Of a stretch of 64,000 bases of DNA, positions 39,082 through 49,291 are shown piece after piece (position 1 is the first letter of the stretch; every line of letters starts with the position of its first letter). The notes beneath the pieces were generated by a model. That model worked only from the letters and a program-made list of their open reading frames with translations. It made no database searches and was not told the DNA's origin. This DNA comes from Devosia subaequoris (GTDB lineage: Bacteria > Pseudomonadota > Alphaproteobacteria > Rhizobiales > Devosiaceae): assembly GCF_014197055.1 (NCBI RefSeq), contig NZ_JACIEW010000001.1, positions 186,001 through 250,000 on the forward strand, written 5' to 3'. The translations under genes and the position numbers were made by a program.

Positions 39082-39264
39082 ATTGTTATTGCCTTCTGCG
39101 ACCCGCTTGAAGAATCGCCATGCACAGCGCTCCCCCAAGCTAACTCCATTGAAGTGTTTTACTGTTTTTTTAACCAGGAACAAGGCGAGACTGCTCACGC
39201 GGTTAGCAATTCATTGGCGACCTTGTATTCGTGCAACACCTTGCGAACCAAGGTTAACAAAGCG

Positions 39265-40401
39265 TTAGCGCAAAATACCAAAGTGGTCGAACACTGTGTC
39301 GTTGAACAGGGTAAACACCATGAGCGCAAGCACAAGGGCAAATCCGAAGCGGAAGCCGATTTCCTGTATCCGCATGCTGAGCGGGCGCCCGCGAACTGCT
39401 TCGATGAAATAGTACAGCAAGTGGCCGCCATCGAGCATGGGCACCGGCAGAAGGTTGAAGATCCCGATATTGAGCGAGAGCAACGCCATCAAATTGATCA
39501 GGGCCACAAAGCCCAGGGTCGCAACTTCTCCGGAGACTTTGGCGACCTTGACCGGTCCGCCAAGTTGTTCGACATCGCCCCTGCCCACGAAGAAATCGCC
39601 GAGGAAGGCGGCCGTGCGCTGCACGATGAACCGGATCTCCTCAAAGGTCATGCCGACCGCCTCGACGGGGCCGGGGCGATAAAGTGTCACATCGGTCTCA
39701 TCAACATCACGCGTGACGCCGATACGGCCGATACGCTGGTCATTCCCGAATCGATCCTCGATTTCAACGGCTTCGGGGACCAAAGTGAGCGTTCGTTCCG
39801 CGCCGGCGCGCTCGAGTTTCACCACCACCGGACGCTCGGGGCTGGTGGCGACATAGCGCTGGAAATCTTCAAAGCCGCGAACGGCATAGCCATCGACCGC
39901 CAGGATTTCGTCGCCCGGCCGGAAGCCCGCCGATTCGGCGACCGAGCCGGACACAACCTCGCTGATCACCGGGGGGATCGTGTAGCGACCATAGCCGAGC
40001 AGCAAGGCATAGAGAATCAGGAAAGTCAGCAGGACATTGGCAAGCGGGCCAGCGGCGACCACCGCAATGCGTTGCCAGACATTCTTGTTGACGAAGAGGC
40101 GCGGCGCCAGAGCCGGGTCCACATTTGCGGCGGCTTCCGGGTCCGGAACGCTGGCCGGGTTCATGTCTCCGACAAAGCGGACATAGCCGCCCAACGGTAT
40201 AGCGGAGATGCGCCAGCGGGTGCCGTGCCTGTCGTTCCAACCCACCAGCTCGCGCCCGAAACCGACCGAGAAAGTGTGGATGGCCACCCCGTTCCAGCGG
40301 GCCACCAGATAATGGCCCATTTCATGGACGAAGACGATAACCGTCAGAACGACAAGAAATGGGACGAGATAGGAAAGCAGCCAGTAGGCGAAATCAAACA
40401 T
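39265..40401 (-). CDS. rseP: Site-2 protease RseP (RIP metalloprotease)
   Basis: RseP cleaves membrane-embedded substrates such as anti-sigma factors and leftover signal peptides. The 378-residue inner-membrane protein has the zinc motif HEMGH in VIVFVHEMGHYLVARWNGV and the Asp-containing LDGG motif in LLPVPMLDGGHLLYYF. One PDZ-like domain (PVISEVVSGSVAESAGFRPG) lies between them. The start is at 40401. The gap to bamA (39082-39264) shows no clear feature; it probably holds the bamA promoter. Confidence 0.95.
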   Translation of the reverse strand: MFDFAYWLLSYLVPFLVVLTVIVFVHEMGHYLVARWNGVAIHTFSVGFGRELVGWNDRHGTRWRISAIPLGGYVRFVGDMNPASVPDPEAAANVDPALAPRLFVNKNVWQRIAVVAAGPLANVLLTFLILYALLLGYGRYTIPPVISEVVSGSVAESAGFRPGDEILAVDGYAVRGFEDFQRYVATSPERPVVVKLERAGAERTLTLVPEAVEIEDRFGNDQRIGRIGVTRDVDETDVTLYRPGPVEAVGMTFEEIRFIVQRTAAFLGDFFVGRGDVEQLGGPVKVAKVSGEVATLGFVALINLMALLSLNIGIFNLLPVPMLDGGHLLYYFIEAVRGRPLSMRIQEIGFRFGFALVLALMVFTLFNDTVFDHFGILR

Positions 40402-40439
40402 TGGGATCCAATACTCTCACAGTTCGGTACGGGCGGGCG

Positions 40440-41300
40440 CTACCAGTGGAGCAATCCCGTCGCTATCGCCCCGAACCCAGCATGTGTTGCACCCACAATT
40501 GCGACCAGAAACACGCCGAATGTGAGACTGTCCAGGCGATCCATGAGACCCCCATGTCCGGGGATGATGTCGCCGCTGTCCTTGATGCGGAAGAAGCGCT
40601 TGAGGGCACTTTCGGCCAGATCGCTAACCTGAGCGAGTACGCTGATCGTCGCAGAGAGAAGGATGCCGATCCAGACTGGCGATTCAGTCACCCAGAGCCA
40701 GACCAGAAGCCCTGCGCCGGTACCAAGAGCAAGCCCGCCCAGGGCGCCAGACCAGGTCTTGGAGGGTGAAATATCTGGGGCCAGCTTTTCGCCGCCAATC
40801 TGGCGCCCCGCAAAAAAGGCCGCGGAATCCGTCATCCAGACCACGGTGCCAAGATAAAGTCCGGCCCAAATACCTGCCGTCCCGGTGCCGCGCATGGCCA
40901 TGAGAGAGGTTATCAGCGCCCCGAACAACACCAGCCCGACGATCCGCCAGACCATGTGCTCCCGCTCCATGGTAAGCACCAGACCACACGCCAGGATAAT
41001 CGCCCCCAGCGGCCCCCAGAGGCCGATGAGGGGGTAAAGGAGCCCAGATAGAGCCACGAAGCCAATGAGCACCATGCCCTTTTTGGTCAGCGGCGCGCGC
41101 GTGACCATGGTTTCCCATTCGCGATAGGCAAGGGCATAGACTGCGCCCACGACCGCCGCAAAAAGATAGCTGCCGACGACAAGCGCCGTCGCAGTCAAGG
41201 CAATCAGTACAGCGGCGGAAGCAAGACGCGGCCCGACATCGGCCCAGGACCGCCGGGGCGGGGCCGGCTGATCAGCATTGGGGTCCCCCTGCCCGCTCAA
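40440..41300 (-). CDS. cdsA: Phosphatidate cytidylyltransferase
   Basis: CdsA makes CDP-diacylglycerol, the precursor of all phospholipids. The 286-residue protein has about seven membrane segments and the signature SALKRFFRIKDSGDIIPGHG with GGLMDRLDSL after it. Translation probably starts at a TTG that overlaps the uppS stop (TTGA). dxr, which usually follows cdsA in alphaproteobacteria and E. coli, is missing here; rseP follows directly, 38 bp on. Confidence 0.95.
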   Translation of the reverse strand: MSGQGDPNADQPAPPRRSWADVGPRLASAAVLIALTATALVVGSYLFAAVVGAVYALAYREWETMVTRAPLTKKGMVLIGFVALSGLLYPLIGLWGPLGAIILACGLVLTMEREHMVWRIVGLVLFGALITSLMAMRGTGTAGIWAGLYLGTVVWMTDSAAFFAGRQIGGEKLAPDISPSKTWSGALGGLALGTGAGLLVWLWVTESPVWIGILLSATISVLAQVSDLAESALKRFFRIKDSGDIIPGHGGLMDRLDSLTFGVFLVAIVGATHAGFGAIATGLLHW

Positions 41301-42058
41301 CGCGCGTCCGCCCCTAAGCCGCCAAAGCGCCTATCGCGCTGGGTGAAGGTTTCAAGTACGCGCACAAAGCTGGCTTCATGGAAGTCAGGCCAGTGTTCGT
41401 CGACAAACACAAACTCTGCATAGGCTGCCTGCCAGAGCAGGAAATTGGACAGGCGCTGCTCACCGCTGGTGCGGATAATGACGTCCGGATCAGGCAGGCC
41501 GGCGGTATAAAGCGCGTCGCCCAGCCGTTGCTCGTCGATATCTTCGGGGGCCAACCGACCTGCAGCGACTTCGCATGCCAGGTGGCGCGCGGCAGCGGCA
41601 ATCTCCGCCTTGCTGCCATAGTTAAAAGCGACCACCAGGGTCAGGCCCGTATTGGACCGCGTCTTGGCCTCGACATCGTCGATCAGCTTGACCAGGCCGG
41701 ATTCCAGTCCGGCGCGCGAGCCGATGATACGCACACGCACATTATTGCGAATTAGTCGCTGCAGATCTGATGCAACAAAACGCCGTAACAAGTTGAAGAT
41801 GAACGAAACTTCGTCTGAAGGTCTCGACCAGTTCTCGGATGAGAAACTGAACACGGTCAGGCAGGGTACGCCATAGGTAATGCAGTTCTCGACCAGCCCA
41901 CGCAGGGATTTGACCCCCTCGACATGACCTTCGGTCCGCCGTTTGCCGCGTTGCCTGGCCCAACGGCCATTACCATCCATGATCACGCCAATGTGGCGCG
42001 GGATTTTTAATCCCGCACCTAGCTCAACTTTCACACTGGCGGCCGGTTCCCCTGCCAT
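41297..42058 (-). CDS. uppS: Undecaprenyl diphosphate synthase (cis-prenyltransferase)
   Basis: UppS elongates farnesyl diphosphate to the C55 lipid carrier used for peptidoglycan and O-antigen. The 253 residues show HIGVIMDGNGRWARQRGK, VFSFSSENWSRP, and IIRTSGEQRLSNFLLWQ followed by YAEFVF. GGGAGGG precedes the ATG at 42058; a TTG one codon earlier is less likely. It is coupled to cdsA downstream and lies 33 bp after frr. Confidence 0.97.
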   Translation of the reverse strand: MAGEPAASVKVELGAGLKIPRHIGVIMDGNGRWARQRGKRRTEGHVEGVKSLRGLVENCITYGVPCLTVFSFSSENWSRPSDEVSFIFNLLRRFVASDLQRLIRNNVRVRIIGSRAGLESGLVKLIDDVEAKTRSNTGLTLVVAFNYGSKAEIAAAARHLACEVAAGRLAPEDIDEQRLGDALYTAGLPDPDVIIRTSGEQRLSNFLLWQAAYAEFVFVDEHWPDFHEASFVRVLETFTQRDRRFGGLGADAR

Positions 42059-42091
42059 CAACGCCCTCCCGGCGCGAGATCATGTGATCCT

Positions 42092-42652
42092 CTAGACCTG
42101 CATGATCTCCTGTTCCTTGGTCGCCACGATGGTGTCGATCTCGGCGACAGAATCATCGGTAGCCTTTTGAACAAGATCGGACTGTTTCTTGGCATCGTCC
42201 TGGCTCATGTCGCCGTCTTTCTCCGCCTTTTTCAAGGCATCCATGCCGTCGCGGCGAATATGGCGCACAGCGACGCGAGCCTGCTCTGCGTAGGTATGGG
42301 CCACCTTGGCGAGTTCCTTGCGACGCTGTTCGTTCAGTTCGGGCAGCGGCACGCGAATGATCTGCCCTTCCCCCATCGGGTTGAGTCCCAATCCGCTGTC
42401 ACGAATAGCTTTTTCGACGGCGTTGGCATTCGACCGGTCCCAGACCTGCACCGAGAGCATCCGGGGCTCGGGGACAGTCACGGTCGCCACCTGATTGAGC
42501 GGCATGCGCGAACCATAGACTTCTACCGTTACAGGATCGAGGAGGCTGGCGCTGGCGCGCCCGGTCCTCAGGCCGCCCAACTCGTCCTTGAGCGACGCGA
42601 CAGATTTCTGCATGCGCGTCTTGAGGTCGTTGAGATCGTAGCTTGAGGCCAT
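42092..42652 (-). CDS. frr: Ribosome recycling factor
   Basis: RRF splits post-termination ribosomes together with EF-G. The 186 residues, starting [17 protein letters not shown], match the family length. Typical motifs are [40 protein letters not shown] and [21 protein letters not shown] lies 7 nt before the ATG. It follows pyrH with a 110-bp gap. Confidence 0.98.
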   Translation of the reverse strand: MASSYDLNDLKTRMQKSVASLKDELGGLRTGRASASLLDPVTVEVYGSRMPLNQVATVTVPEPRMLSVQVWDRSNANAVEKAIRDSGLGLNPMGEGQIIRVPLPELNEQRRKELAKVAHTYAEQARVAVRHIRRDGMDALKKAEKDGDMSQDDAKKQSDLVQKATDDSVAEIDTIVATKEQEIMQV

Positions 42653-42762
42653 TGCTGTTTCCTTCCAGTCCATTGCCGGCTCGGGTCTTGTGCCCGTTCT
42701 CTGGCGTTCATCGGGGTCATCATACCCGCAGCGAGGGCCGATGGGCACATGTGAGCGGGCGT

Positions 42763-43482
42763 TTAGAGCGGGTTGCCCACACGCGTGGACAGGCCCTTGC
42801 CCTCCAATACACCAGCAAGGCCCGCCTTGTCGTCCAATGCGTATACGATTATCGGCATGGCATTGTCGCGAGCAAGTGCGAATGCCGCGGTGTCCATCAC
42901 CTTGAGGTTTTGTTTGATGACGTCATCATAGCTGATCTGGGTATAACGGGTAGCAGTCGGGTCCTTCATCGGATCGGCCGAATAGACCCCGTCGACCTTG
43001 GTTCCCTTGAGCACAACGTCGCATTCCAGCTCGATGGCGCGCAGCGTTGCAGCAGTATCGGTGGTAAAGAACGGGTTCCCTGTCCCACCCCCCAGGACAA
43101 CGACGAAGCCTTCTTCAAGCGCCAGCTTCGCGTCGCGAGCGGTGAATGTGTCAGCAACCGATGGCATGGTTGCAGCGCTGAACGGCTTGGACATGACGCC
43201 CTGGCGCATAATAGCATTGGACAGGGCGAGGGCATTGATCATGGTGCCCAGCATACCCATCAGATCAGCAGTTACGCGGTCCGTGCCGTCAGCGGCGCCG
43301 GCCATACCACGGAAAATATTGCCGCCGCCCACCACAATTGCGACCTGGACGCCGGAGCGCGCAACGTCGGCAATCTGGCCGGCAATGCGCTGCAGGTATG
43401 GTGGCTCGATGCCGAACGAATTGTCTCCCGCCAGCGCTTCACCCGAAACCTTGAGCAAGATGCGCTTATGTGCGGATGACAT
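42763..43482 (-). CDS. pyrH: Uridylate kinase
   Basis: PyrH phosphorylates UMP to UDP as a hexamer controlled by GTP and UTP. It is a 239-residue amino acid kinase-fold protein with [54 protein letters not shown] and the central [20 protein letters not shown]. The start at 43482 gives the usual length. It follows tsf with a 198-bp gap that contains a stem-loop. Confidence 0.97.
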   Translation of the reverse strand: MSSAHKRILLKVSGEALAGDNSFGIEPPYLQRIAGQIADVARSGVQVAIVVGGGNIFRGMAGAADGTDRVTADLMGMLGTMINALALSNAIMRQGVMSKPFSAATMPSVADTFTARDAKLALEEGFVVVLGGGTGNPFFTTDTAATLRAIELECDVVLKGTKVDGVYSADPMKDPTATRYTQISYDDVIKQNLKVMDTAAFALARDNAMPIIVYALDDKAGLAGVLEGKGLSTRVGNPL

Positions 43483-43640
43483 TGGTGGGGACCCCTTGAT
43501 CTTTGATGAGCGGGCCACCGATTCCGGCGGACCCGGCAAACCCTATGGCAAATTGCCCGGCAAATGAAGCCAAGGCCGCATGCTGAATTCATTTGAAGTG
43601 GAAGAGCTCAATCCAGAAGAGCGACTTCTCCGGAGAGCGT

Positions 43641-43666
43641 GGGAACGGGCGAAAACGCCCATTCCC
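43641..43666 (-). other. Stem-loop after tsf
   Basis: Eleven-position arms (GGGAACGGGCG / CGCCCATTCCC, one wobble) close a 4-nt loop 14 bp after the tsf stop. No T-run follows, so it is more likely an RNA-processing or stability element, or a weak terminator. The remaining 43483-43640 probably holds the pyrH promoter. Confidence 0.5.
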
Positions 43667-43680
43667 AAGATTGGTCTGGC

Positions 43681-44607
43681 TTACTTGGTGCCAGCTGTGG
43701 CCGCGACTTCTGCGGCAAAGTCGCTTTCGGCCTTCTCGATGCCTTCGCCCAGCGCGTAGCGCACGAACTTGGTGAGCTTGATCGGGGCGCCTGCGTCCTT
43801 CTCGGCGTTCTTGATCGCATCGCCGACCTTGGTCTCACCGTCGATCACGAAGACCTGGCTGAGCAGAGTCACTTCTTCGAAGTACTTGCGCATACGGCCT
43901 TCAACCATCTTCTCGGCGATCTCAGCGGGCTTGCCGCTTTCCTTGACCTGCTCGAGGATGATGGCGCGCTCGCGGGCCACAACTTCCTGATCCAGCTCGT
44001 CGGGCGAGATTGCCTGCGGCTGGGCGGCAGCGATGTGCATGGCAAGCTGCTTGCCGAAAGCCGACAGGGCCGCCTTGTCGCCGGTCGATTCGAGCGCGAC
44101 CAGGATACCGATCTTGCCCATGCCGGGCTTGACCGCGTTGTGAACATAGCTTTCGACCACGCCATCATTGACCGAAACGGTCTCGGTGCGGCGCAGGTTC
44201 ATGTTCTCGCCGATCTTGGCGATGGCTTCGGTCAACTCAGCCGAAACCGAGTGGCCGGTGCCGGGGAACGGCATTTCGCCGAGCTTGACGACGTCGCTAT
44301 CAGCATCGATCGCAAGCTTGGACACGGTTTCGACGATGTTCTGGAACTGCTCGTTGCGGGCAACGAAGTCGGTTTCGGAGTTGACTTCAACGGCAGCGGC
44401 CTTGGTGCCGGCAGTGACGACGCCAACAAGACCTTCAGCAGCGACGCGGTCGGCCTTCTTGGCGGCCTTTGCCAGGCCACGGGTACGCAGCCAGTCAATG
44501 GCGGCATCCATGTCGCCATTGGTTTCAGCCAAGGCCTTCTTGCAGTCCATCATCCCGACACCAGTCGAGTCGCGGAGCTGCTTGACCATTGCAGCAGTGA
44601 TTTCCAT
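43681..44607 (-). CDS. tsf: Translation elongation factor Ts
   Basis: EF-Ts recycles EF-Tu·GDP. The 308 residues begin [20 protein letters not shown], whose UBA-like domain continues [20 protein letters not shown]. The core has [19 protein letters not shown] and, in the C-terminal half, [26 protein letters not shown] ribosome-binding site precedes ATG 44607. It follows rpsB with 106 bp between them, as in most bacteria. Confidence 0.98.
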   Translation of the reverse strand: MEITAAMVKQLRDSTGVGMMDCKKALAETNGDMDAAIDWLRTRGLAKAAKKADRVAAEGLVGVVTAGTKAAAVEVNSETDFVARNEQFQNIVETVSKLAIDADSDVVKLGEMPFPGTGHSVSAELTEAIAKIGENMNLRRTETVSVNDGVVESYVHNAVKPGMGKIGILVALESTGDKAALSAFGKQLAMHIAAAQPQAISPDELDQEVVARERAIILEQVKESGKPAEIAEKMVEGRMRKYFEEVTLLSQVFVIDGETKVGDAIKNAEKDAGAPIKLTKFVRYALGEGIEKAESDFAAEVAATAGTK

Positions 44608-44675
44608 GGGTTCACCTCTTGGCGGCCCCTCGCGGGGCGGCTTATTCGAGTGGGTACTTGCCCGGAATCGGGCGG

Positions 44676-44703
44676 GGCGTGCCTCCCCGCAGGAAGGCAC
44701 GCC
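44676..44703 (-). other. Intercistronic stem-loop between rpsB and tsf
   Basis: A 9-bp perfect stem, GGCGTGCCT / AGGCACGCC, with a 10-nt loop starts 11 bp after the rpsB stop. No T-run follows. Stem-loops at this junction could set the ratio of S2 to EF-Ts. Confidence 0.5.
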
Positions 44704-44713
44704 TGCACGAAGA

Positions 44714-45487
44714 TTAGTTGACGGTTGCGTCGCCTTCGGTCGGCAAATCCTCGGCAGGTGCCTCGGTAGCCGAACCCAGATCGGTGCCAAGGGCGCTCGA
44801 AGAGCGGCCGATGCCGTCGATGGCGGCACGCGAGATCAGCGAGACATAGAGCTCGAGAGCGCGGCTGGCGTCGTCATTGCCGGGGATGGCATAGTCAACG
44901 ATATCGGGATCGCAATTGGTGTCGACGATGGCGACGACCGGAATGCCCAGGCGGCGGGCTTCCTTGATTGCGTTCTCTTCCTTGTTGGTGTCGATCACGA
45001 ACAGGAGGTTGGGCAGGTTGCCCATGTCCTTGATGCCGCCCAGGTCGCGCTCGAGACGCTCCTGTTCGCGGGACATCATCAGACGTTCCTTCTTGGTACG
45101 CAGGGCCAGATCGGCTTCGCTCATCGACTCGAGCTCGCGCAGGCGAGCGATCGAGTTGGAGATGGTCTGCCAGTTTGTCAGCGTGCCGCCGAGCCAGCGG
45201 GAGTTGACGAAATACTGGGCGGATTGCTTGGCGGCATCAGCCACCAGCGGGGCAGCCTGACGCTTGGTGCCGACGAACAGCACGCGACCGCCATCGGCCA
45301 CGGTGTCAGACACGAGCTGCAGAGCGCGGCTGAGGGCCGGCACGGTCTGGCTCAGATCGAGAATGTGGATGTCGTTACGAACGCCGAAGATGTAGCGTTC
45401 CATCTTCGGATTCCAGCGATGCTTCTGGTGACCGAAGTGCACGCCTGCTTCGAGAAGCTGACGCATGGAGAATTCTGGCAGTGCCAT
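44714..45487 (-). CDS. rpsB: 30S ribosomal protein S2
   Basis: S2 binds the 30S subunit late and is needed for mRNA binding. The 257 residues start [35 protein letters not shown] and [14 protein letters not shown] are family hallmarks. AAAGGAG lies upstream of the ATG. A short acidic C-terminal tail ([19 protein letters not shown]) is typical of alphaproteobacteria. Its mRNA has a predicted leader of about 240 nt. A long frame extending upstream is not S2-like. Confidence 0.98.
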   Translation of the reverse strand: MALPEFSMRQLLEAGVHFGHQKHRWNPKMERYIFGVRNDIHILDLSQTVPALSRALQLVSDTVADGGRVLFVGTKRQAAPLVADAAKQSAQYFVNSRWLGGTLTNWQTISNSIARLRELESMSEADLALRTKKERLMMSREQERLERDLGGIKDMGNLPNLLFVIDTNKEENAIKEARRLGIPVVAIVDTNCDPDIVDYAIPGNDDASRALELYVSLISRAAIDGIGRSSSALGTDLGSATEAPAEDLPTEGDATVN

Positions 45488-45730
45488 GATGGGCTGCTCC
45501 TTTACCGGTTGATGCCTCCACGAAGCCTTGCAGCGGAACCCGCCACCGGTTGGATTTTCCGCAAGGGAAAAGCCTGCTCCGTGTGTGAAATCACGATCGA
45601 CCCATGCCGAACGCGTGGCTGCTATATGCCAAGGTGGTGCCGGAAGCAACCCAGATATGGCCGAGAAACGGGCGCCTGCGGCATTCACGACAATTTCAAG
45701 CAACCAGCGGCGCTGTTGTGGTATTAATTA

Positions 45731-45761
45731 ACCATAGACCCGCGCCCAGACGCGGGGTCAA
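45731..45761 (-). promoter_or_regulatory. Sigma-70-type promoter for rpsB-tsf
   Basis: On the minus strand TTGACC (45756-45761) is followed after 17-19 bp by TCTATGGT (-10 near 45731-45738). It gives a leader of about 240 nt before rpsB. The spacer itself is an inverted repeat (ACCCGCG / CGCGGGT). Confidence 0.6.
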
Positions 45762-45781
45762 GGGTGAGAGCCCCTGAGCGA

Positions 45782-45812
45782 GGGAGGAAGAGCCCCCAAA
45801 GGCTCGCCTCCC
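45782..45812 (-). terminator. Hairpin after dnaE
   Basis: GGGAGG-AA-GAGCC pairs with GGCTC-G-CCTCCC around a 6-nt loop just after the dnaE stop. It is GC-rich and stable, but its downstream sequence is pyrimidine-rich rather than a T-run, so efficiency is uncertain. Confidence 0.55.
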
Positions 45813-45822
45813 CCGCGTTCGT

Positions 45823-48800
45823 TTAGGCGAAGCGAACGTCCGTTACACCCTCAAGAGCCTTGATGCCCCCGGCGACTTCGGCGGTGACATTGTATTTGCC
45901 GGGCAGTTCGATTTCATATTCGCGCGCCCCCCCGTCCCGGATCACCACGAAATTGACCGTGCCATTGCCGCCGCGTTTGAGCTGCGCGCTGGTCGGCCCC
46001 AGAGCCTGCGGATCGGCCAGGAACACGGTCAATTGCCGGTCGATACGCTCGGCCATGCCTTCAATGGGTTCAGCCGACATCAAGCGTACGCTGATGCCTT
46101 CGGCGCGCTCATCGGCCCCGACCTGCAGGATAACCGAATTGCCCGGCTGCAGAATTGCGCCGAACTCGTTGATCTGCTCGGAGAAGGCGATGCACTCATA
46201 GGTGCCGCTTTGATCCGACAGGGTCAGGATCATCATCGGCGTGCCTTTACGCGTACGCCTGTCGTTACGCGATGAAATCGTCCCGGCCAGACGCCCTGCC
46301 CCGGCCCCATCTTTCACCGCCCGTTCAAAGTCGCTCCAGCGCTGCACGCGGAGCTTTTCGAACATGTCGGCGTAGGCATCGAGGGGATGGGCCGAGAGGT
46401 GGAAACCGATAGCTGCCAACTCACGATCGGCGCGCTCGGTTGAATTCCAGACAGCGACCCCGGTCGGCAGGCGGAATGGCTCTTCCTCCACGCCGCCGAA
46501 CAGCGAGACCTGACCGCTGGAGCGGTCGGCGGTCAAGGCCTGAGCAGTTCCGATGACTGACTCGACGGCCGCAAATGCCACCTCGCGCCGCGGCGCCAGA
46601 GAGTCGAATGCGCCGGCATTGACCAGGGTTTCGAGCGTGCGCTTGTTGAGCACGCGCGGATCGACACGTCGGGCAAAGTCCCCCAAATCCTTGAAAGGCT
46701 GATCACCCCGCACTTCGACAATGTGCTCGGCCATGGCCCTGCCGACGCCCTTGACCGCCGAAAGGCCATAATGGACCCGGTCGTCCTTGACCGCGAACAA
46801 TACCTCGGACTGGTTGACGCAGGGCGGAACGACCTCAATGCCCTTCTTGCCGGCCTCGCGCCGGAAGTCGGAGAGCTTGTCGGTCTGGGCCATATCGAGG
46901 GTCATGGAGGCCGCATAGAATTCGTGCGGGAAATGCTCCTTGAGATAGGCGGTCTGGTAGCTGACCCAGGCATAGGCCGCAGCGTGGCTCTTGTTGAAGC
47001 CGTAATTGGCGAACTTGGCCAACAGGTCGAAGATCTCGTCCGCCAACTCGGCGCTCACGCCGTTGGGACCTGCGCCCTCGCGGAAGCGGATGCGCTGGTT
47101 GTCCATCTCCGCCTTGATCTTCTTGCCCATGGCGCGGCGCAGCATGTCGGCTTCGCCGAGCGAGTAGCCAGAGAGCAGCTGGGCGATCTGCATCACCTGC
47201 TCCTGATAGACGATGATGCCGTAGGTCTCGTCCAACACTTCGGACAGCGCGGGATGGGGGTAAGCCACATCTTCTGTGCCGTGCTTGCGGCTGATGAAGC
47301 TGGGGATATTGTCCATCGGGCCGGGCCGATAGAGCGCGTTCATAGCGATCAGGTCTTCGATACGGTCGGGCTTGAGATCCATCAAGGCGCGACGCATGCC
47401 CGCCGATTCAAACTGGAAGATGCCGTAGGTGTCGCCACGTGCGTACAGCTTGTAGGTGGCCGCGTCCTCAATATCGATGGCGTCGATGTCGAGCTCGATC
47501 CCCCGCTGCTTCACCATATCCACCGCGTAGCGGATGGTAGTCAGGGTCTTGAGACCGAGGAAGTCGAACTTGACCAGGCCCGCCGGCTCAACCCATTTTA
47601 GGTTGTACTGGGTGACCGGCATGTCGGAGCGCGGGTCGCGGTAGAGCGGAAGCAGTTCCTGCAGGGGCCGGTCGCCGATAACAATACCGGCGGCGTGGGT
47701 CGAAGCATGGCGGAACAGGCCTTCGAGAGCCTTGGCAATCTCCACCAATTGACCGACCGTCTCGTCCTCATCGGCCATCTGCTTGAACTGTGGCACCTCG
47801 TTCATGGTGCGTTCGACGGACCAGGGATCAGCCGGATTGGCGGGCACGAGCTTGCAAATGCGATCCACCTGACCATAGGGCATCTGCAGCACACGCCCGA
47901 CGTCGCGCAGCACAGCGCGGGCCTGCAGCGTTCCGAAGGTGATGATCTGGGCGACCTGGCTCGAGCCGTACTTGTCCTGCACGTAATCGATGACTTCCTC
48001 GCGCCGGTCCTGGCAGAAGTCGATATCGAAGTCCGGCATCGAGACGCGTTCCGGATTGAGGAAGCGCTCGAACAGCAGATTGTAGCGAAGCGGATCGAGG
48101 TCGGTGATGGTGGTGGCATAGGCGACCAGAGAGCCGGCACCCGAACCACGGCCAGGCCCGACCGGAATATTCTGGGCCTTGGCCCACTGGATGAAGTCCG
48201 CCACGATCAGGAAGTAGCCGGGGAACTTCATATTCTCGATGATGCCCAGCTCGAAATCGAGCCGCTCGCGATATTCCCTTTCTTCCTTGCCGGGTGCCAG
48301 GCCAACGGTTTCCAGGCGCTTATCGAGTCCCTCGACAGCGATCTTGCGCAGCGCGGCAGCTTCGGCGGCAACCACTTCGTCTTCAGTGGCGTGCGAACCC
48401 GCGGCAAATTTGGGCAGGATGGGGCCGCGGGTACGCGGACGGAAAGCTACGCGCCTGGCGATCTCAACGGTCGAATCGAGGGCCTCGGGCAAGTCGGAGA
48501 ACAGCTCGACCATCTCCGCGCGGGTCTTGAAATAATACTGGTCGTTGAGCTTGCGTCGCTCGGTCTGGGCGAGCACGGAACTGCCGGCGATGGCCAGCAG
48601 CGCATCATGCGCCTCATGTTCTTTTTCGGTCTTGAAATAGGGTTCGTTGGTCGCGACCAGCGGGATGCCCTTGCGATAGGCGTAGTCGACCAGGCGCGGC
48701 TCGACCGTCGCCTCAGCGGGCCGGCCGTGGCGCTGCAGTTCGATATAGAAGCGGTCGCCAAACAGATCAGCCAGCCGATCCAGTCGGCGGGTCGCATTGG

Positions 48801-49278
48801 CGTCCTGTCCGTTGGCGAAGGCCATATCGATGCCGCCTTCGGGACCGCCGGACAGACAGATGAGGCCCGAAAGGCTTTCGCGCGTCATCCAATCCAGACT
48901 CGCCCGGGCCATCCCGTCCTCGCCTTCAAGATAGGCGCGAGAGACCAGTTGCGAGAGGTTGGAAAACCCCACTTCTGACTGGGCCATCAGAACGATGCTG
49001 GATTTGCCTGCCCAGGCCGTATGGCCACGTTCGCTGACCCGTTCTTCGGCGGCGGCGAAATCGACGGCGAGTTCAACTCCGATCAGAGGCTGAATGCCTT
49101 TTTTGGTGGCCTTCTCCGAAAATTCGAGTGCACCGAAGAGATTGTTGGTGTCGGCGATGCCAAGCGCCGGTTGCGCGTCTTCGGCTGCGAGCTTGAGTAT
49201 GGTCTCAAGCTGCAAAGCGCCTTCTAGCAGCGAAAAGGCAGAGTGTACGTGAAGGTGAATGAAGCCAGGGCCGCGCAT
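45823..49278 (-). CDS. dnaE: DNA polymerase III subunit alpha
   Basis: DnaE is the replicative polymerase. The 1151 residues match the type I enzyme. An N-terminal PHP domain (FIHLHVHSAFSLLEGALQ) is followed by the Pol C palm with the catalytic aspartates in SMPDFDIDFCQDRREEVIDY and, earlier, GPGRGSGAGSLVAYA. Helix-hairpin-helix and OB-fold regions follow (LAGTISSRNDRRTRKGTP). AGGAG lies 6 nt before the ATG. A small membrane-protein gene and an inverted repeat lie just upstream. Confidence 0.98.
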   Translation of the reverse strand: MRGPGFIHLHVHSAFSLLEGALQLETILKLAAEDAQPALGIADTNNLFGALEFSEKATKKGIQPLIGVELAVDFAAAEERVSERGHTAWAGKSSIVLMAQSEVGFSNLSQLVSRAYLEGEDGMARASLDWMTRESLSGLICLSGGPEGGIDMAFANGQDANATRRLDRLADLFGDRFYIELQRHGRPAEATVEPRLVDYAYRKGIPLVATNEPYFKTEKEHEAHDALLAIAGSSVLAQTERRKLNDQYYFKTRAEMVELFSDLPEALDSTVEIARRVAFRPRTRGPILPKFAAGSHATEDEVVAAEAAALRKIAVEGLDKRLETVGLAPGKEEREYRERLDFELGIIENMKFPGYFLIVADFIQWAKAQNIPVGPGRGSGAGSLVAYATTITDLDPLRYNLLFERFLNPERVSMPDFDIDFCQDRREEVIDYVQDKYGSSQVAQIITFGTLQARAVLRDVGRVLQMPYGQVDRICKLVPANPADPWSVERTMNEVPQFKQMADEDETVGQLVEIAKALEGLFRHASTHAAGIVIGDRPLQELLPLYRDPRSDMPVTQYNLKWVEPAGLVKFDFLGLKTLTTIRYAVDMVKQRGIELDIDAIDIEDAATYKLYARGDTYGIFQFESAGMRRALMDLKPDRIEDLIAMNALYRPGPMDNIPSFISRKHGTEDVAYPHPALSEVLDETYGIIVYQEQVMQIAQLLSGYSLGEADMLRRAMGKKIKAEMDNQRIRFREGAGPNGVSAELADEIFDLLAKFANYGFNKSHAAAYAWVSYQTAYLKEHFPHEFYAASMTLDMAQTDKLSDFRREAGKKGIEVVPPCVNQSEVLFAVKDDRVHYGLSAVKGVGRAMAEHIVEVRGDQPFKDLGDFARRVDPRVLNKRTLETLVNAGAFDSLAPRREVAFAAVESVIGTAQALTADRSSGQVSLFGGVEEEPFRLPTGVAVWNSTERADRELAAIGFHLSAHPLDAYADMFEKLRVQRWSDFERAVKDGAGAGRLAGTISSRNDRRTRKGTPMMILTLSDQSGTYECIAFSEQINEFGAILQPGNSVILQVGADERAEGISVRLMSAEPIEGMAERIDRQLTVFLADPQALGPTSAQLKRGGNGTVNFVVIRDGGAREYEIELPGKYNVTAEVAGGIKALEGVTDVRFA

Positions 49279-49291
49279 ATGGATCTCCTGA

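Noticed and set aside
39073..40632. A 519-codon plus-strand frame
   Set aside because: It is antisense to rseP and the end of cdsA; biased composition and no recognisable domain.
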